In this document: in pieces, positions 52,785-62,277 of the stretch
Numbering within the stretch: position 1 is the first letter of the stretch
Layout of the letters: every line of letters starts with the position of its first letter
Source of the DNA: Bacteroidia bacterium
Lineage (GTDB): Bacteria; Bacteroidota; Bacteroidia; J057
NCBI GenBank assembly: GCA_033391075.1
Contig: JAWPMV010000001.1
Location: 4,216,001 to 4,280,000 of the forward strand
Length of the DNA stretch: 64,000 nucleotides
Direction: 5' to 3'
Position numbers and translations under genes: made by a program
The notes under the pieces: model-generated
Told to the model about the DNA's origin: nothing
Seen by the model: the letters and a program-made list of their open reading frames with translations, nothing else
The model's database searches: none

Positions 52785-53480
52785 ATGGCGAATAAACCAC
52801 AAAGCAAAAAAGCCCTGGATCTAAAATCATTTTCTATTCCCATTATATGGGAAGGCGAGGATGAAGTACCGGAAATGCCCTTTCCCCCTGCAATGGAATT
52901 AGCCTTTAGTGCTGCTACCAATGCGATTTTGGGAGGTATGCAGGCGATGATGCAAGAAGGAGTAGAATCCTATTCTGATTATAGTTCCGGTAAAATTGAC
53001 CAGAATCAATATACCTACAGGGTTTTTGTAAAAGGTACCCAATCAGCCATCAGGAACGGAAGTAAAACCGTTGTTGCTTTGGGTGTTAAAGAAGGGGCCA
53101 AAGTGGTTGCAAAAAAAGTGGGGAAAGAAAGTCTCAAACGTTTCGCCAAATCCAATGCCATGACCGCCATTTGTTTTGGGCTCGTAGATCAGGGAACTGA
53201 TGCCTACAAGTTCAGCCAGGGGCAAATGTCAGGTACAGAATTCAAGATCAGAACCTCAGAAAATATAGGGAGCACTTCAGGAGCCATAGGCGGTGCTGCC
53301 ATAGGAGCAATGCTAGGTTCTATTGTCCCCGGTTTGGGCACAGGTGCGGGTGCCGCATTGGGATATATGGCCGGAGCACTGGGAGCCTCTGGAGGAGCCA
53401 ATCTCGGTAAATCCGTAGGAGAATACTTTTTCCTTGAGGATCAATCAGATAAAAAGGAAGATAGCTCCGAAAAATCCTAA
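52785..53480 (+). CDS. Glycine-zipper protein, unknown function
   Basis: 231 residues, no signal peptide. The N-terminal 45 residues are polar/proline-rich (EVPEMPFPPAMELAF). Middle helices include ILGGMQAMMQEGVESYSDYS and KEGAKVVAKKVGKESLKRF. A long glycine-zipper region at about 160-215 (GAIGGAAIGAMLGSIVPGLG, then GAGAALGYMAGALGASGG) should insert in or associate with membrane as two helices. The tail is acidic/basic (EDQSDKKEDSSEKS). Glycine zippers of this type occur in pore-forming toxins, Rcs/17-kDa proteins and effector-like proteins; which applies is unknown. The next gene (82 bp on) is a TerB/LETM1 protein. Confidence 0.74.
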   Translation: MANKPQSKKALDLKSFSIPIIWEGEDEVPEMPFPPAMELAFSAATNAILGGMQAMMQEGVESYSDYSSGKIDQNQYTYRVFVKGTQSAIRNGSKTVVALGVKEGAKVVAKKVGKESLKRFAKSNAMTAICFGLVDQGTDAYKFSQGQMSGTEFKIRTSENIGSTSGAIGGAAIGAMLGSIVPGLGTGAGAALGYMAGALGASGGANLGKSVGEYFFLEDQSDKKEDSSEKS

Positions 53481-53562
53481 AAATTCCTTTGTTAATTCCT
53501 GCAATTTATTCTCTTTCTGCTGGCTAATTTCCTAACTTACCCGCTTATACTTTCTTTGTCAG

Positions 53563-54864
53563 ATGAATCCTGGAGAAAGAGGCTGGCTCAGCAGATTTGT
53601 ATCATTTCAAAAACGAGCTCTAAGGAAAGGCGACGATGCCCTTTGGACTGAACGACTCAAACAATATTCGGGTGTCCAGCAGTATCTCTATGCCCTCCTC
53701 CAGCCTACCGGATTCATGTATGGCTATCCTACCGACTTTATCAGCAAATCCCACCGCAGAGCTAAATATTGGTCAGAAAAAGACAAAATCAAGATTCTCT
53801 TCGTCGAGGGACTGCTATATGCAGGGCTTTTTTTTCACAAAGATAAATCCGAAAAGATGGCAGATGCCCTGGATGGGATCATCAAAGACATCCGCGATTT
53901 TTACCTGGAAAATTATCAGCTCTACTCAGAAAAACCCGTCAATCCTTTTGGACGCAGAAAAAAACCCGTAGATCAAATCGAATACCTCATCGATAAGCGG
54001 ATCAATATCAAGTACGACTGGCGAAACTTCTGGAACAGCTTTTTCCACAATAGCCTCCTTTTTTTCGACCTCATCTTCTTTGTTCAGTGGTTGGAAAGCC
54101 GGGACGATATCCTGAGGCAGACCCTAAAACAAAGACGACTCGATCTCCGACTGGACATCCTCAAAGTTATCGCTGCCGCTGCAAATGCTGATGCCAAAGT
54201 AGAGAAAGAAGAACGAGAACTCTTCAACTACTTTCTGCAATCTGCACGTTTGCCTGCACACAAAAAGATTAAAGCCGAAGCCTATCTGAAAAATGGGATC
54301 AAAATAGAAGAGCTCAATTTTGAACAGCTGGATGACTGGATACTTAGAAAATATTTTCTGGAACTGGCGATGTTGACAACCTGGGCAAATCGGGACCTCA
54401 ATCAAATGGAACAGGACTTTCTGCGAAAACTGGGCTTATACCTGGATCTTAGCGAAGAAGAAAGAAATGCCAGCATGAATTCTGTTCAGGATTTTGTTTT
54501 GAACTATTGGGAGAAGGTGCACTTTCTACAAATCAAGCAGAACTATCGCATCGTCTCACAACAATTACTGAGACAACTCCGTAGGGTGGTAAAGGATAAT
54601 CAGCGCCTCTTGGCCAAGGAAGTACAGGGCAGCCGGGAACTGGCCAAACTTCTCGCCAAAAATAGCCGAACAGAACTGTCTAAAAGAGAAAAAGAAAAAA
54701 TGCGAACCCATCTCCTGGATGCATTGAAAGTAATTCCTGCTTTCGCTTACCTCTTTTTGCCCGGCAGTTTCTTAACTTTGCCCCTCCTCCTGCGGGTGCT
54801 TCCGGAATCAGTTTTATATCCGGCAGCAGCAAGGGCAGAGTTGGAGGAAGATTCTGACGAATAA
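53563..54864 (+). CDS. TerB-like/LETM1-like protein (LETM1-related biofilm-associated family)
   Basis: 433 residues, no signal peptide. The N-terminal 190 residues are helical with no named domain (SGVQQYLYALLQPTGFMYGY). A TerB-like helical domain lies at about 190-305, with acidic positions in AAAANADAKVEKEERELFNY. The C-terminus at about 370-425 is LETM1-like: LSKREKEKMRTHLLDALKVI and then AFAYLFLPGSFLTLPLLLRV. The name LETM1-related biofilm-associated protein is used, as I recall, for this architecture. In mitochondria LETM1 concerns ion exchange and ribosome contact; the bacterial role is not settled. The ferredoxin reductase gene starts 2 bp after the stop. Confidence 0.82.
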   Translation: MNPGERGWLSRFVSFQKRALRKGDDALWTERLKQYSGVQQYLYALLQPTGFMYGYPTDFISKSHRRAKYWSEKDKIKILFVEGLLYAGLFFHKDKSEKMADALDGIIKDIRDFYLENYQLYSEKPVNPFGRRKKPVDQIEYLIDKRINIKYDWRNFWNSFFHNSLLFFDLIFFVQWLESRDDILRQTLKQRRLDLRLDILKVIAAAANADAKVEKEERELFNYFLQSARLPAHKKIKAEAYLKNGIKIEELNFEQLDDWILRKYFLELAMLTTWANRDLNQMEQDFLRKLGLYLDLSEEERNASMNSVQDFVLNYWEKVHFLQIKQNYRIVSQQLLRQLRRVVKDNQRLLAKEVQGSRELAKLLAKNSRTELSKREKEKMRTHLLDALKVIPAFAYLFLPGSFLTLPLLLRVLPESVLYPAAARAELEEDSDE

Positions 54865-54866
54865 TT

Positions 54867-55940
54867 ATGGCCATTCATATACTCAGATTGCATGAGATCA
54901 GCTCCGAAAGTCCGGACGCTGCCAGCCTCCACTTTCAGCAGGCAAAAGTTGATCGCATCCATTTTTTACCCGGTCAATTCATCACCCTGAAGGTAGAAAT
55001 TGAAGGGAAGATTTATTTTCGCTCCTATTCGATAAGCAGTGCCCCTCGACTGGATGATGTCCTGTCTATTACGATCAAAAGAGTAGCAGGAGGCCTGGTT
55101 TCCAATTATATCCTTGACCACTTCAAAAGTGGTCAATTGGTAGAATTCCTGGCTCCCAAAGGTCGCTTTATTGTTGAGAATTCGATCAAAAACGAAAGGA
55201 GACTCATCCTGATCGGAGGGGGAAGTGGTATTACTCCTCTCATGTCAATCCTTCGTTCCACCCTCTTCAATGAACCCAAAAGCAGGGTAAGCCTCATTTA
55301 TGCCAGCAGGGATGCAGAACATATTATTTTCAAAGACAAACTGCAGGATCTGAAAGGGAAATTTGGCGAAAGATTGGAAGTCCATCACATCCTGAGTCGG
55401 GAAAACAAGGAACTGGCTTTTCCCTATCATAAAGGCCGCTTGAATACTAAGTTACTTGATGAAATACTCGAGGGAATCAATCCTGAACTTGCCCGAGATT
55501 ATTTTCTTTGCGGCCCTACAGAATTGATGGAGCTGGTTCATACTCATTTATTGGAAAAAGGAATCCCAGAAGAAGACATTAGGCAGGAAAAATTTCTGGC
55601 TAGCGAACAGGATATCGAAAGTCAAATTGATTATAGTGCCCCATCTGTAGAAGTCCTAGTCTGGATGGGAGGCACCCAATACAACATCAAGGTACCTCCG
55701 GGTTCTACGGTGCTACGGGCAGCTATTGACCTGGATATTGATCTTCCTCACTCCTGCCTAAGAGGAATTTGTGCATCCTGTATGGGAAAATTGGAACAAG
55801 GGGAGGTGAATATGCTTAATAATGAAACGCTCCTGGATTTTGAAGTCGAGGCTGGAAAAGTTCTGGTCTGTCAATCCCAACCAAAAAGCGAAGATGTAGT
55901 TATAAGAATGGGCGCCGATTCAAGCACAGGTTCTTCCTGA
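54867..55940 (+). CDS. Ferredoxin:NAD(P)H reductase with C-terminal 2Fe-2S domain (PaaE-like)
   Basis: 357 residues. FAD domain with FRSYSISSAP near residue 53 and GGGSGITPLMSIL near 118. NAD(P) domain with LIYASRDAEHIIF and YFLCGPTELMELV near 210. A plant-type 2Fe-2S domain at about 270-350 has Cys-x4-Cys-x2-Cys (HSCLRGICASCMGKL) and a fourth Cys in VLVCQSQP. It passes electrons from NAD(P)H through FAD to the cluster and on to an oxygenase or other acceptor. No oxygenase subunit genes are near. It follows the TerB/LETM1 gene by 2 bp, with two further redox genes downstream. Confidence 0.94.
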   Translation: MAIHILRLHEISSESPDAASLHFQQAKVDRIHFLPGQFITLKVEIEGKIYFRSYSISSAPRLDDVLSITIKRVAGGLVSNYILDHFKSGQLVEFLAPKGRFIVENSIKNERRLILIGGGSGITPLMSILRSTLFNEPKSRVSLIYASRDAEHIIFKDKLQDLKGKFGERLEVHHILSRENKELAFPYHKGRLNTKLLDEILEGINPELARDYFLCGPTELMELVHTHLLEKGIPEEDIRQEKFLASEQDIESQIDYSAPSVEVLVWMGGTQYNIKVPPGSTVLRAAIDLDIDLPHSCLRGICASCMGKLEQGEVNMLNNETLLDFEVEAGKVLVCQSQPKSEDVVIRMGADSSTGSS

Positions 55941-56013
55941 TGGAAAAGCTGTAATTTTTAATATTTAAGCGTATTTTTGCCCATCAAATAAATTAAGGCC
56001 CGAAAATCACATT

Positions 56014-57027
56014 ATGATACAAACGGATATATGTATAATTGGAGCAGGACCTGTAGGTCTTTTTGCAGTTTTTGAAGCAGGTCTCCTCAACATGCGTTGC
56101 CACCTGGTTGACGTATTGCCTCAGACAGGAGGACAACTCTCAGAAATCTACCCCAAGAAACCCATATATGATATTCCCGGCTATCCTTCTATCCTTGCCG
56201 GGGAGCTGGTTACAGAATTGGAAAAACAGATTGAACCTTTCAAACCCACCTATACCCTGGGAGAGAAATTGATGAAGATGGATAAGCGAGGGGACCGGGA
56301 CTTTTTATTGGAAACAGATGAAGGGACTCAAATTGAATGCAAGGTGGTAGTTATTGCAGGAGGATTGGGCAGCTTCGAACCCAGAAAACCTGCTTTGGAA
56401 AACCTTGAGAAATTCGAGAAAAGCAAAGGGGTTCATTATATGGTAAAGGATCCTGAGCATTTTCGAGGAAAAAAACTGGTACTTGCCGGAGGAGGCGATT
56501 CGGCCCTAGATTGGACGATGTTCCTTGCCGAGATAGCGGAGGAACTCACCCTGGTACACAGAAGGGAAGCTTTTAGAGGAGCTCCTGATTCCGCAGCCAA
56601 AGTTCAGGAACTTGCGAAGGAAGGCAAAATCAATCTCGTACTCAATAGCCAGCTAAAATCCTTGCAAGGAGGAGATCAGCTGGAGTCCGTCATAGTCAGC
56701 AGCAAAGGCAAAGAAGATGAGGCAATTTCTTGTGATTATTTGATTCCCCTATTTGGCCTGAGCCCCAAATTAGGTCCTATTGCTGATTGGGGATTGAATG
56801 TAGACAAAAGGGCGGTAGAGGTGGATACCCGAGACTACTCCACCAATGTGGAAGGAGTATATGCTATCGGTGATATCAATACCTATCCTGGCAAACTGAA
56901 ATTGATCCTTTGTGGCTTTCATGAAGCAGCTTTGATGGCACATAGCGCCTATGCCTATATGAATCCTGATAAAAAGGCAGCTACCCTTAAATACACTACA
57001 GTTAGTGGAATTTCAGGCTTTGAATAA
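56014..57027 (+). CDS. Thioredoxin-reductase-like ferredoxin-NADP+ reductase
   Basis: 337 residues. FAD-binding IIGAGPVGLFAVFEAG at the N-terminus, the flavin-side motif LPQTGGQLSEIYPKKPIYDI, the NADPH-binding loop LAGGGDSALDWTMFLAE near 160, and the C-terminal EGVYAIGDINTYPGKLKLI. The redox CxxC of thioredoxin reductases is absent, which is diagnostic for the TrxR-like FNR group. It transfers electrons between NADPH and ferredoxin. A ferredoxin gene follows 77 bp later. TATTTTTG at 55972-55979 is a possible -7 element with no good -33 partner. Confidence 0.94.
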   Translation: MIQTDICIIGAGPVGLFAVFEAGLLNMRCHLVDVLPQTGGQLSEIYPKKPIYDIPGYPSILAGELVTELEKQIEPFKPTYTLGEKLMKMDKRGDRDFLLETDEGTQIECKVVVIAGGLGSFEPRKPALENLEKFEKSKGVHYMVKDPEHFRGKKLVLAGGGDSALDWTMFLAEIAEELTLVHRREAFRGAPDSAAKVQELAKEGKINLVLNSQLKSLQGGDQLESVIVSSKGKEDEAISCDYLIPLFGLSPKLGPIADWGLNVDKRAVEVDTRDYSTNVEGVYAIGDINTYPGKLKLILCGFHEAALMAHSAYAYMNPDKKAATLKYTTVSGISGFE

Positions 57028-57104
57028 ACAAAAATTTACTAAATCAGTATTTAGCATATATTTACCTGCAGACATCTAATTTCTGCATTTTGACTTTAAG
57101 GATT

Positions 57105-57422
57105 ATGATAAAAATTCAAGTAGAAGATACAAACGGTGACAAAAGAGAGGTCAGCTTCGAAGCCAATCCATCCAGCAATCTGATGGAGGTTTTGACAGAA
57201 GAGAAATTTGATGTTCCTGCAATTTGTGGGGGCATGGCTGGTTGTGGAACTTGTCATATTGCCGTTCTCATAAATGCCGACAAACTTGATACTCCGGATG
57301 ATGACGAAGAATTTATGCTCGATTCTCTTCCCAACTTTCAGGAAGGAAGTCGTTTGTCTTGTCAGCTTCCTTTAACGGATGCCCTGGACGGAATGGAGAT
57401 CAAAGTTCTCGGAGACGGTTAG
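57105..57422 (+). CDS. 2Fe-2S ferredoxin (adrenodoxin-like)
   Basis: 105 residues from ATG 57105 (an upstream TTG at 57090 adds five residues with no family support). The cluster motif is CGGMAGCGTCHIAV (Cys-x5-Cys-x2-Cys), with the fourth Cys in SRLSCQLPL. EVLTEEKFDVPAICGG is the usual lead-in. Acidic residues (DTPDDDEEFMLD) suit docking with a reductase. With the two reductases upstream it forms a complete electron-transfer set. A terminator follows. Confidence 0.95.
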   Translation: MIKIQVEDTNGDKREVSFEANPSSNLMEVLTEEKFDVPAICGGMAGCGTCHIAVLINADKLDTPDDDEEFMLDSLPNFQEGSRLSCQLPLTDALDGMEIKVLGDG

Positions 57423-57442
57423 TATCTCAATATACTATCGAC

Positions 57443-57479
57443 AAAGCCTTGCGGATGTAAACATCTGCAAGGCTTTTTT
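57443..57479 (+). terminator. Intrinsic terminator of the ferredoxin gene
   Basis: AAAGCCTTGC-g-GATGT, AA, ACATC-TGCAAGGCTTT: a long stem with a single bulged base, followed by TTTTA. Confidence 0.93.
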
Positions 57480-57537
57480 AATAGTTGAAGCTCCCTTAGG
57501 TCAAAATTCGCATCAAGCATCCTAATATTAGCCTCAA

Positions 57538-59592
57538 TTATTCCCATTTCTCAAATAAAACATTTCGAGTTCTAGGTCCCTGACTCAAGCGGAAGCCTTT
57601 AATTTGTTTCTCTTCATCCCTCAAGAATCGGCATTCACTGAGAAAAGCAGAAGGAGAGTTAAAAATATCTTCTGAATCCAGGCTTAGCTCTATATTTCCA
57701 ATATTGGGGGCCGAGAGATATAAGATATCTTCCTCTAAAATAAGCTGATAGAGTATCCGTAACTCAGGACTATAATAATAACCGCTGAACTCATCTAATG
57801 ATATTTTTTCCGGATCAAATACATCAGCTCCTTCTACCGGCTCTATTCTTTCCATTTCCGACAATAGATCTTCTCCTCTGCTTACAATTGCTTTCTGAGC
57901 TTTGCCTTCTGCAAATTCAGAAAAGCTGATTCTGACATTTAATGCTTGTAAATGAAATTCATGTTCACTTAAAACCTTGAGGGTATGCGTACCCTGCCCG
58001 CTGGGTTCTGCCGTCAGCTTTCCCTCTTCAATCCTGAATACAACTGTTTCTTCCTGATTAAATTGAAAGCTTCCTGTATATCTCTCCAGAATTTCCTGAC
58101 TCAAAATCAATTCCTCTTCTTCTCTGTCTTCCACTGGGCTTTCCTCTGGAGACTCTTCCTTCTCTATATATTCGTCCAGGAAAATGGGAGGAATGTGGCG
58201 CGAAATCACATCTACAGGATTTAAATCTCCCCAGTTTGATAAAACAATAAGGGAGAATTTTTGATCCGGGAATCGAGCAATATTTGTTTGAAAACCCGGA
58301 TGGGTATAGCCAGAATGCTCAATCATCCGCAAGCCTTTATAGCTTATCAGATTTTGTCCAAAACCATAATTTATCTCTTCTCCATTATTCAACTCTGATT
58401 TCCGCTCCATTAATTGAAATACACGACTATTTCCTACTTTCTTCTTTTCGAAATTAAGCACCCATTTCACCAAATCATCTGTCGTACTATAAACGGCGCT
58501 GGAACCAATAAGGGCCATACCGTTTTCCTGCCTATAGGCAAGTTTTCCATCTTGAAAATAATAAGCAGTAGCCCGATTTTTAATTATCTCATCCGGATTA
58601 TCATTCGCAAAACTGAACTCCATTTCTAATGGATCAAAAATATTTAGCTGCATCCAATCGCGATAACTTTCACCCGTAACTCTTTCCACAGCGATAGCCA
58701 AAAGGATATAGCCTGTATTCGAATAACTATGCTCCTCACCAACAGGGAAATTTAGTTCTTTTTGGAAATTCAATGCCTCTAATACCAAATCTGCAGTAGC
58801 TTGCTCTCCATATCCTTCTCCAGATTTAAATACGCCCATAGAAAATAATCCTCCTACCCCTCTCAAGCCACTTTTATGATGTAAAAGGTCTTCGATCGTT
58901 ATGACTTGATCAAATATTGGGAGTTCAGGAATATGCTTTCGAATATCATCCTCCAGCTTCAATTTCCCCTCTTCGATCAGCATGGCAATAGCCATACCCG
59001 TAAATTGTTTGGCAAGTGAGGCGAGATCAAATACAGATTTTGATGAAAGGGGAATCTGGTATTCCAGATTGGCCAGGCCATAGGCCTTTTGGTAAACACA
59101 TTTTCCATCCTGTACGATCGCTATGGCTAATCCGGGACTTTCTTCTCCTTTTGTTCCTTCCCAAAAACTGAAGAGCTCCTCTACTTTAGCTACTTTGGAT
59201 TTGGCAGAGGCTTGAAGCTTTATAACCTCCAGTTCATAATAACCGGACTTTTTTTCTTTGGGGAAAGGAGAAATCAGAATCTTATACTCACCTGATGATT
59301 CTGCATGGATCGGAATAAATTCTCCGGCTATTCCATTATCGTCAAAAACATCTACTTCTGTACCTGAAGGGTCCTGAACTGACACAATGATATCAAACTC
59401 ATAGCTCATGGATGACGCAAAGAAAAACATTCCTTCCTCCAGAGAAATCTTGTACTCATGGGTTTCACCTGGATGCAACTTTTTTTTCTCAATAAATCCC
59501 TTTCTAAGGACTTCTTGTCCCCATCCAGCCTTACAGAAAAACAGCAGGCAAAGGATCAGAAGATTTCTTAATTGAAATTTGTGCTTATTCAT
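57538..59592 (-). CDS. Serine hydrolase, beta-lactamase/class C family, with N-terminal PPC-like domain
   Basis: 684 residues. Signal peptide (LLILCLLFFCKAGWG), then a PPC-like beta-sandwich at about 28-125 (GETHEYKISLEEGMFFF). The penicillin-binding-like domain at about 140-480 has Ser192-x-x-Lys195 (DLASLAKQF), the Tyr-x-Asn motif in HSYSNTGYI and an HSGYTHPG segment in place of the KTG box. The last 180 residues are a strand-rich domain with two lipocalin-like halves, often seen in such hydrolases (YTGSFQFNQEETVVFR, FSGYYYSPELRILYQ). It could be an esterase, a D-peptidase or a lactamase-like enzyme. It lies near the BlaI/BlaR1-like pair (140 bp) and may be controlled by it. Confidence 0.9.
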   Translation of the reverse strand: MNKHKFQLRNLLILCLLFFCKAGWGQEVLRKGFIEKKKLHPGETHEYKISLEEGMFFFASSMSYEFDIIVSVQDPSGTEVDVFDDNGIAGEFIPIHAESSGEYKILISPFPKEKKSGYYELEVIKLQASAKSKVAKVEELFSFWEGTKGEESPGLAIAIVQDGKCVYQKAYGLANLEYQIPLSSKSVFDLASLAKQFTGMAIAMLIEEGKLKLEDDIRKHIPELPIFDQVITIEDLLHHKSGLRGVGGLFSMGVFKSGEGYGEQATADLVLEALNFQKELNFPVGEEHSYSNTGYILLAIAVERVTGESYRDWMQLNIFDPLEMEFSFANDNPDEIIKNRATAYYFQDGKLAYRQENGMALIGSSAVYSTTDDLVKWVLNFEKKKVGNSRVFQLMERKSELNNGEEINYGFGQNLISYKGLRMIEHSGYTHPGFQTNIARFPDQKFSLIVLSNWGDLNPVDVISRHIPPIFLDEYIEKEESPEESPVEDREEEELILSQEILERYTGSFQFNQEETVVFRIEEGKLTAEPSGQGTHTLKVLSEHEFHLQALNVRISFSEFAEGKAQKAIVSRGEDLLSEMERIEPVEGADVFDPEKISLDEFSGYYYSPELRILYQLILEEDILYLSAPNIGNIELSLDSEDIFNSPSAFLSECRFLRDEEKQIKGFRLSQGPRTRNVLFEKWE

Positions 59593-59732
59593 AGGATAGG
59601 ATTATGGGTTAAAATTGGTCAATAAGAATCCTGTCACAGAATCCAGAAAAATTGAATCTGAGTATATATCTCCCTCTTCCTCATCTCCAGGAGAAAAGGG
59701 ATTTTCTACATGCTTTATATGTCGAGTCTATT

Positions 59733-61865
59733 TCATTCCAGGCGTAATATATGGTCAGAAACATAATCAGCCCCTCCGGTGATAATTTGTCCCTGCGGAA
59801 GACTTCGGGCTGTTACATACACATCATAAATATGAGCAGATTTATAGCCGGGCTTCACCCGAATCTTTAAAACTCCATTTATTACTTTTGTCTCAATCAG
59901 CTTGATTTTATCTTCAAAAGCTTTCACTATAACGCGATCTTCCTCTCCCACTCCCATTACTACCCGGATTTTACCGTGAACATTTATTTGAGAAAAACCG
60001 CTCAAGTTTCGATTTTCTTCTACAATCCTCTTTGTCCTGCCCGAATGTTTGAGTTTACCCTTTGAAATAAGTTCCTGAATATTATGGCCTTTCTTTGTCA
60101 GATTTTTGATCTGAGAAATTGGGATGTTCCATTTTTTCAGGCTCAGTAAATCTCCCAGGCTGGGATTGAGGAATCCGGCATTTTCTATTTCTTTAAGGTA
60201 CCTTTTGCTAATTCCATAATGGTGAGAAAGGATTAGTTCCTGAATCGAATAGTCTTCGAATCCCAGAGATTGAAATAATTTTATATATGAAAGCTGAACC
60301 CCATTCAGGTATAACTGGCTGACTTCTCTAAAAGAAAAACTTCCTCTTCTCAATTGACTTATGTTGTTTAAGTAGCTTTGAGATAGGCCATGATCGATGG
60401 CGAGCAGAAATTCTTCTTTCTCAAATTCCAGAAATCCCCCTTGCTGAAGTGTCAGCAGAAATTCGTTTGTTATTCCACTATCCAGAATCCTGTGATATGT
60501 CTGATCCTCAGGAGAAATCGATCTAAAAGCCTTAAATCGCCTGAGCAAATTCAAATCCAGTTCAGAGTTTACTGAAGATCTGTAATTCCCCTCAGGAATC
60601 TGTTTTGATAAAGGTTTAACTCCTGCCATTTCCCGAAGCTGAGGAGATAGAAAGGAAGGATTTTCCAAAGCAATAGCTGAAGGCTTGATTTCAAGTTTAT
60701 CTTCCCCTAAATAAATCTCCTGAGGATCTATTCCTTCAATTTTTGAATTTTCAGAGCGCATCTCCAAACTCCCTCCTTCTAGCGATTCATCCATCTTCTT
60801 TCCATATCCTCTGGCAATTTTTTGAAGAGAGTCATTTGTATCTGAAAACAGTTTCCATCCCTCTTTCTCAGGAGAATTAAAGAGTAGAGAATTGGGAGAA
60901 TTTTCAAACTGAAATTCCTCCGAGTTTTTAGAGGCATTCAGAAAAAAAATACTGCTAATAAGGGAAAAAAACACCAGAACATATTTCCAGGAAGAACGAA
61001 CTTTTGATCGGGGCCTATTCATCATAGAAATCCGCTTCTTCAGCATAGAGCTTGAATAATTAGAAACCAATCCCATCTTTTTCTGCGGGAGAGACACACT
61101 TAAAAGGCTCAACTGATAGCTCTGTGTTTCCTGCCCCATATCAAGCACGCCCTGGTCTGTTAGGAACTCAAGATTATCTTCCAGAGAATTTCTGAGTAAA
61201 TAGGCGAAGGGATTGAACCATTGAAATACAATCAATAATTCAGCAAGCATAAGGTCCAGGCTATGCTTTTGTTGTATGTGAATGGATTCATGAGAAAGAA
61301 TTTGAGCATATGTCTTTTCATCATACAACTTTGGGTTTACAAAAATTATGTTCCAGAATGAGAAAGGAGCCATATCCTTAGGGAGGTAAATGATCTTATT
61401 ACCTTTAACATGGTTTATTTCGCTCTTTCGAATAGTGAGCATAATTCCATATAGATGAAATAACCATCTCAAGCCGAAACCAATTAGTCCCAAATAATAG
61501 ACCAGCCAAATAAGGCCTATAAACCCGGGAATCAGGCTTGAATCTTGCCCTCCTCCATCATACTCACTCTTTTGTATTTCTTTTTCTGCCAGGGTGCTTT
61601 CATTTAACTCTACTATAGACGCTTCTAGCTGAAAAATGCTCTCCTCTATTGAGGTAGAAAGATTGTGAGCTTCTGGTTCTGAATTCCAAAGCTTGATCTG
61701 CCAGTTGGGAGGGATATGAAAGATGGGAAGTAGCAGGCAAAGACAGATACCTATTAAGAGAAGGTAGCGATTCAGCCTAAAAAAGGTGAATTTTTCTAAG
61801 AGGAGTTTGAATAAAATGAAACAAACTCCTACTAGCAAAGAGACATGTAAAACATAAGGTATCAT
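59733..61865 (-). CDS. M56 (BlaR1-like) metallopeptidase with helical repeats and a C-terminal DUF2807-like segment
   Basis: 710 residues. Four membrane segments: about 5-22, 35-52, 118-138 and, after the protease loop, 298-315. The zinc motif HESIH is in ILSHESIHIQQKHSLDLMLA, with NPFAYLLRNSLEDNLEFLTD as the third-ligand region. The extracytoplasmic part has about six repeats of a 25-28-residue helical unit (for example GITNEFLLTLQQGGFLEFEK, HGLSQSYLNNISQLRRGSFS). The last 90 residues (from NRNLSGFSQINVHGKIRVVM) look like the start of a DUF2807 (head-GIN) beta-helix. It should sense a signal outside and cut BlaI; its ATG overlaps the blaI stop as ATGA. Confidence 0.9.
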   Translation of the reverse strand: MIPYVLHVSLLVGVCFILFKLLLEKFTFFRLNRYLLLIGICLCLLLPIFHIPPNWQIKLWNSEPEAHNLSTSIEESIFQLEASIVELNESTLAEKEIQKSEYDGGGQDSSLIPGFIGLIWLVYYLGLIGFGLRWLFHLYGIMLTIRKSEINHVKGNKIIYLPKDMAPFSFWNIIFVNPKLYDEKTYAQILSHESIHIQQKHSLDLMLAELLIVFQWFNPFAYLLRNSLEDNLEFLTDQGVLDMGQETQSYQLSLLSVSLPQKKMGLVSNYSSSMLKKRISMMNRPRSKVRSSWKYVLVFFSLISSIFFLNASKNSEEFQFENSPNSLLFNSPEKEGWKLFSDTNDSLQKIARGYGKKMDESLEGGSLEMRSENSKIEGIDPQEIYLGEDKLEIKPSAIALENPSFLSPQLREMAGVKPLSKQIPEGNYRSSVNSELDLNLLRRFKAFRSISPEDQTYHRILDSGITNEFLLTLQQGGFLEFEKEEFLLAIDHGLSQSYLNNISQLRRGSFSFREVSQLYLNGVQLSYIKLFQSLGFEDYSIQELILSHHYGISKRYLKEIENAGFLNPSLGDLLSLKKWNIPISQIKNLTKKGHNIQELISKGKLKHSGRTKRIVEENRNLSGFSQINVHGKIRVVMGVGEEDRVIVKAFEDKIKLIETKVINGVLKIRVKPGYKSAHIYDVYVTARSLPQGQIITGGADYVSDHILRLE

Positions 61866-62224
61866 GATTCTTTGTTTTTAATCATTCTCAAGATCTCTTC
61901 CAGTTCCTCAGGAGAAATTTTTTCTTGCTTTGCGAAGTGTGCAATCATTTTAGGGTAAGAATTATCAAAATAAGTCTCCAGAACATCTCCTACGGCCGTA
62001 TTCTGATAAGAATCTTTGGAAACAAGCGGGAAATAACGATGCGCCTGTCCAAATGACTCATGGTCTACAAAGCCTTTTTCCTCAAGAATTCGGATGGTTG
62101 TTGATACTGTATTGTAGTGAAGCTTGGGTTCTGGCAGGTCTTCTATAATCTCTTTTACGAATGCCTTCCCCATTTTCCACAATACCTGCATCAACTGTAA
62201 TTCACGTGCCGTTAGCTTTTTCAT
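61862..62224 (-). CDS. BlaI/MecI/CopY-family repressor
   Basis: 120 residues. The N-terminal winged helix starts LTARELQLMQVLWKMGKAFV, and the recognition helix lies in HYNTVSTTIRILEEKGFVDH. The C-terminal dimerisation helices (NSYPKMIAHFAKQEKISPEE) follow the cleavable-type linker. It represses its own operon and is inactivated by the M56 partner encoded downstream. The putative operator array is at 62278-62304, about 54 bp upstream of the start. Confidence 0.95.
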   Translation of the reverse strand: MKKLTARELQLMQVLWKMGKAFVKEIIEDLPEPKLHYNTVSTTIRILEEKGFVDHESFGQAHRYFPLVSKDSYQNTAVGDVLETYFDNSYPKMIAHFAKQEKISPEELEEILRMIKNKES

Positions 62225-62277
62225 ATATCAGCTTTTCCTTAAACTACACAATAATTATGTTTACAGCAACTATTTTA

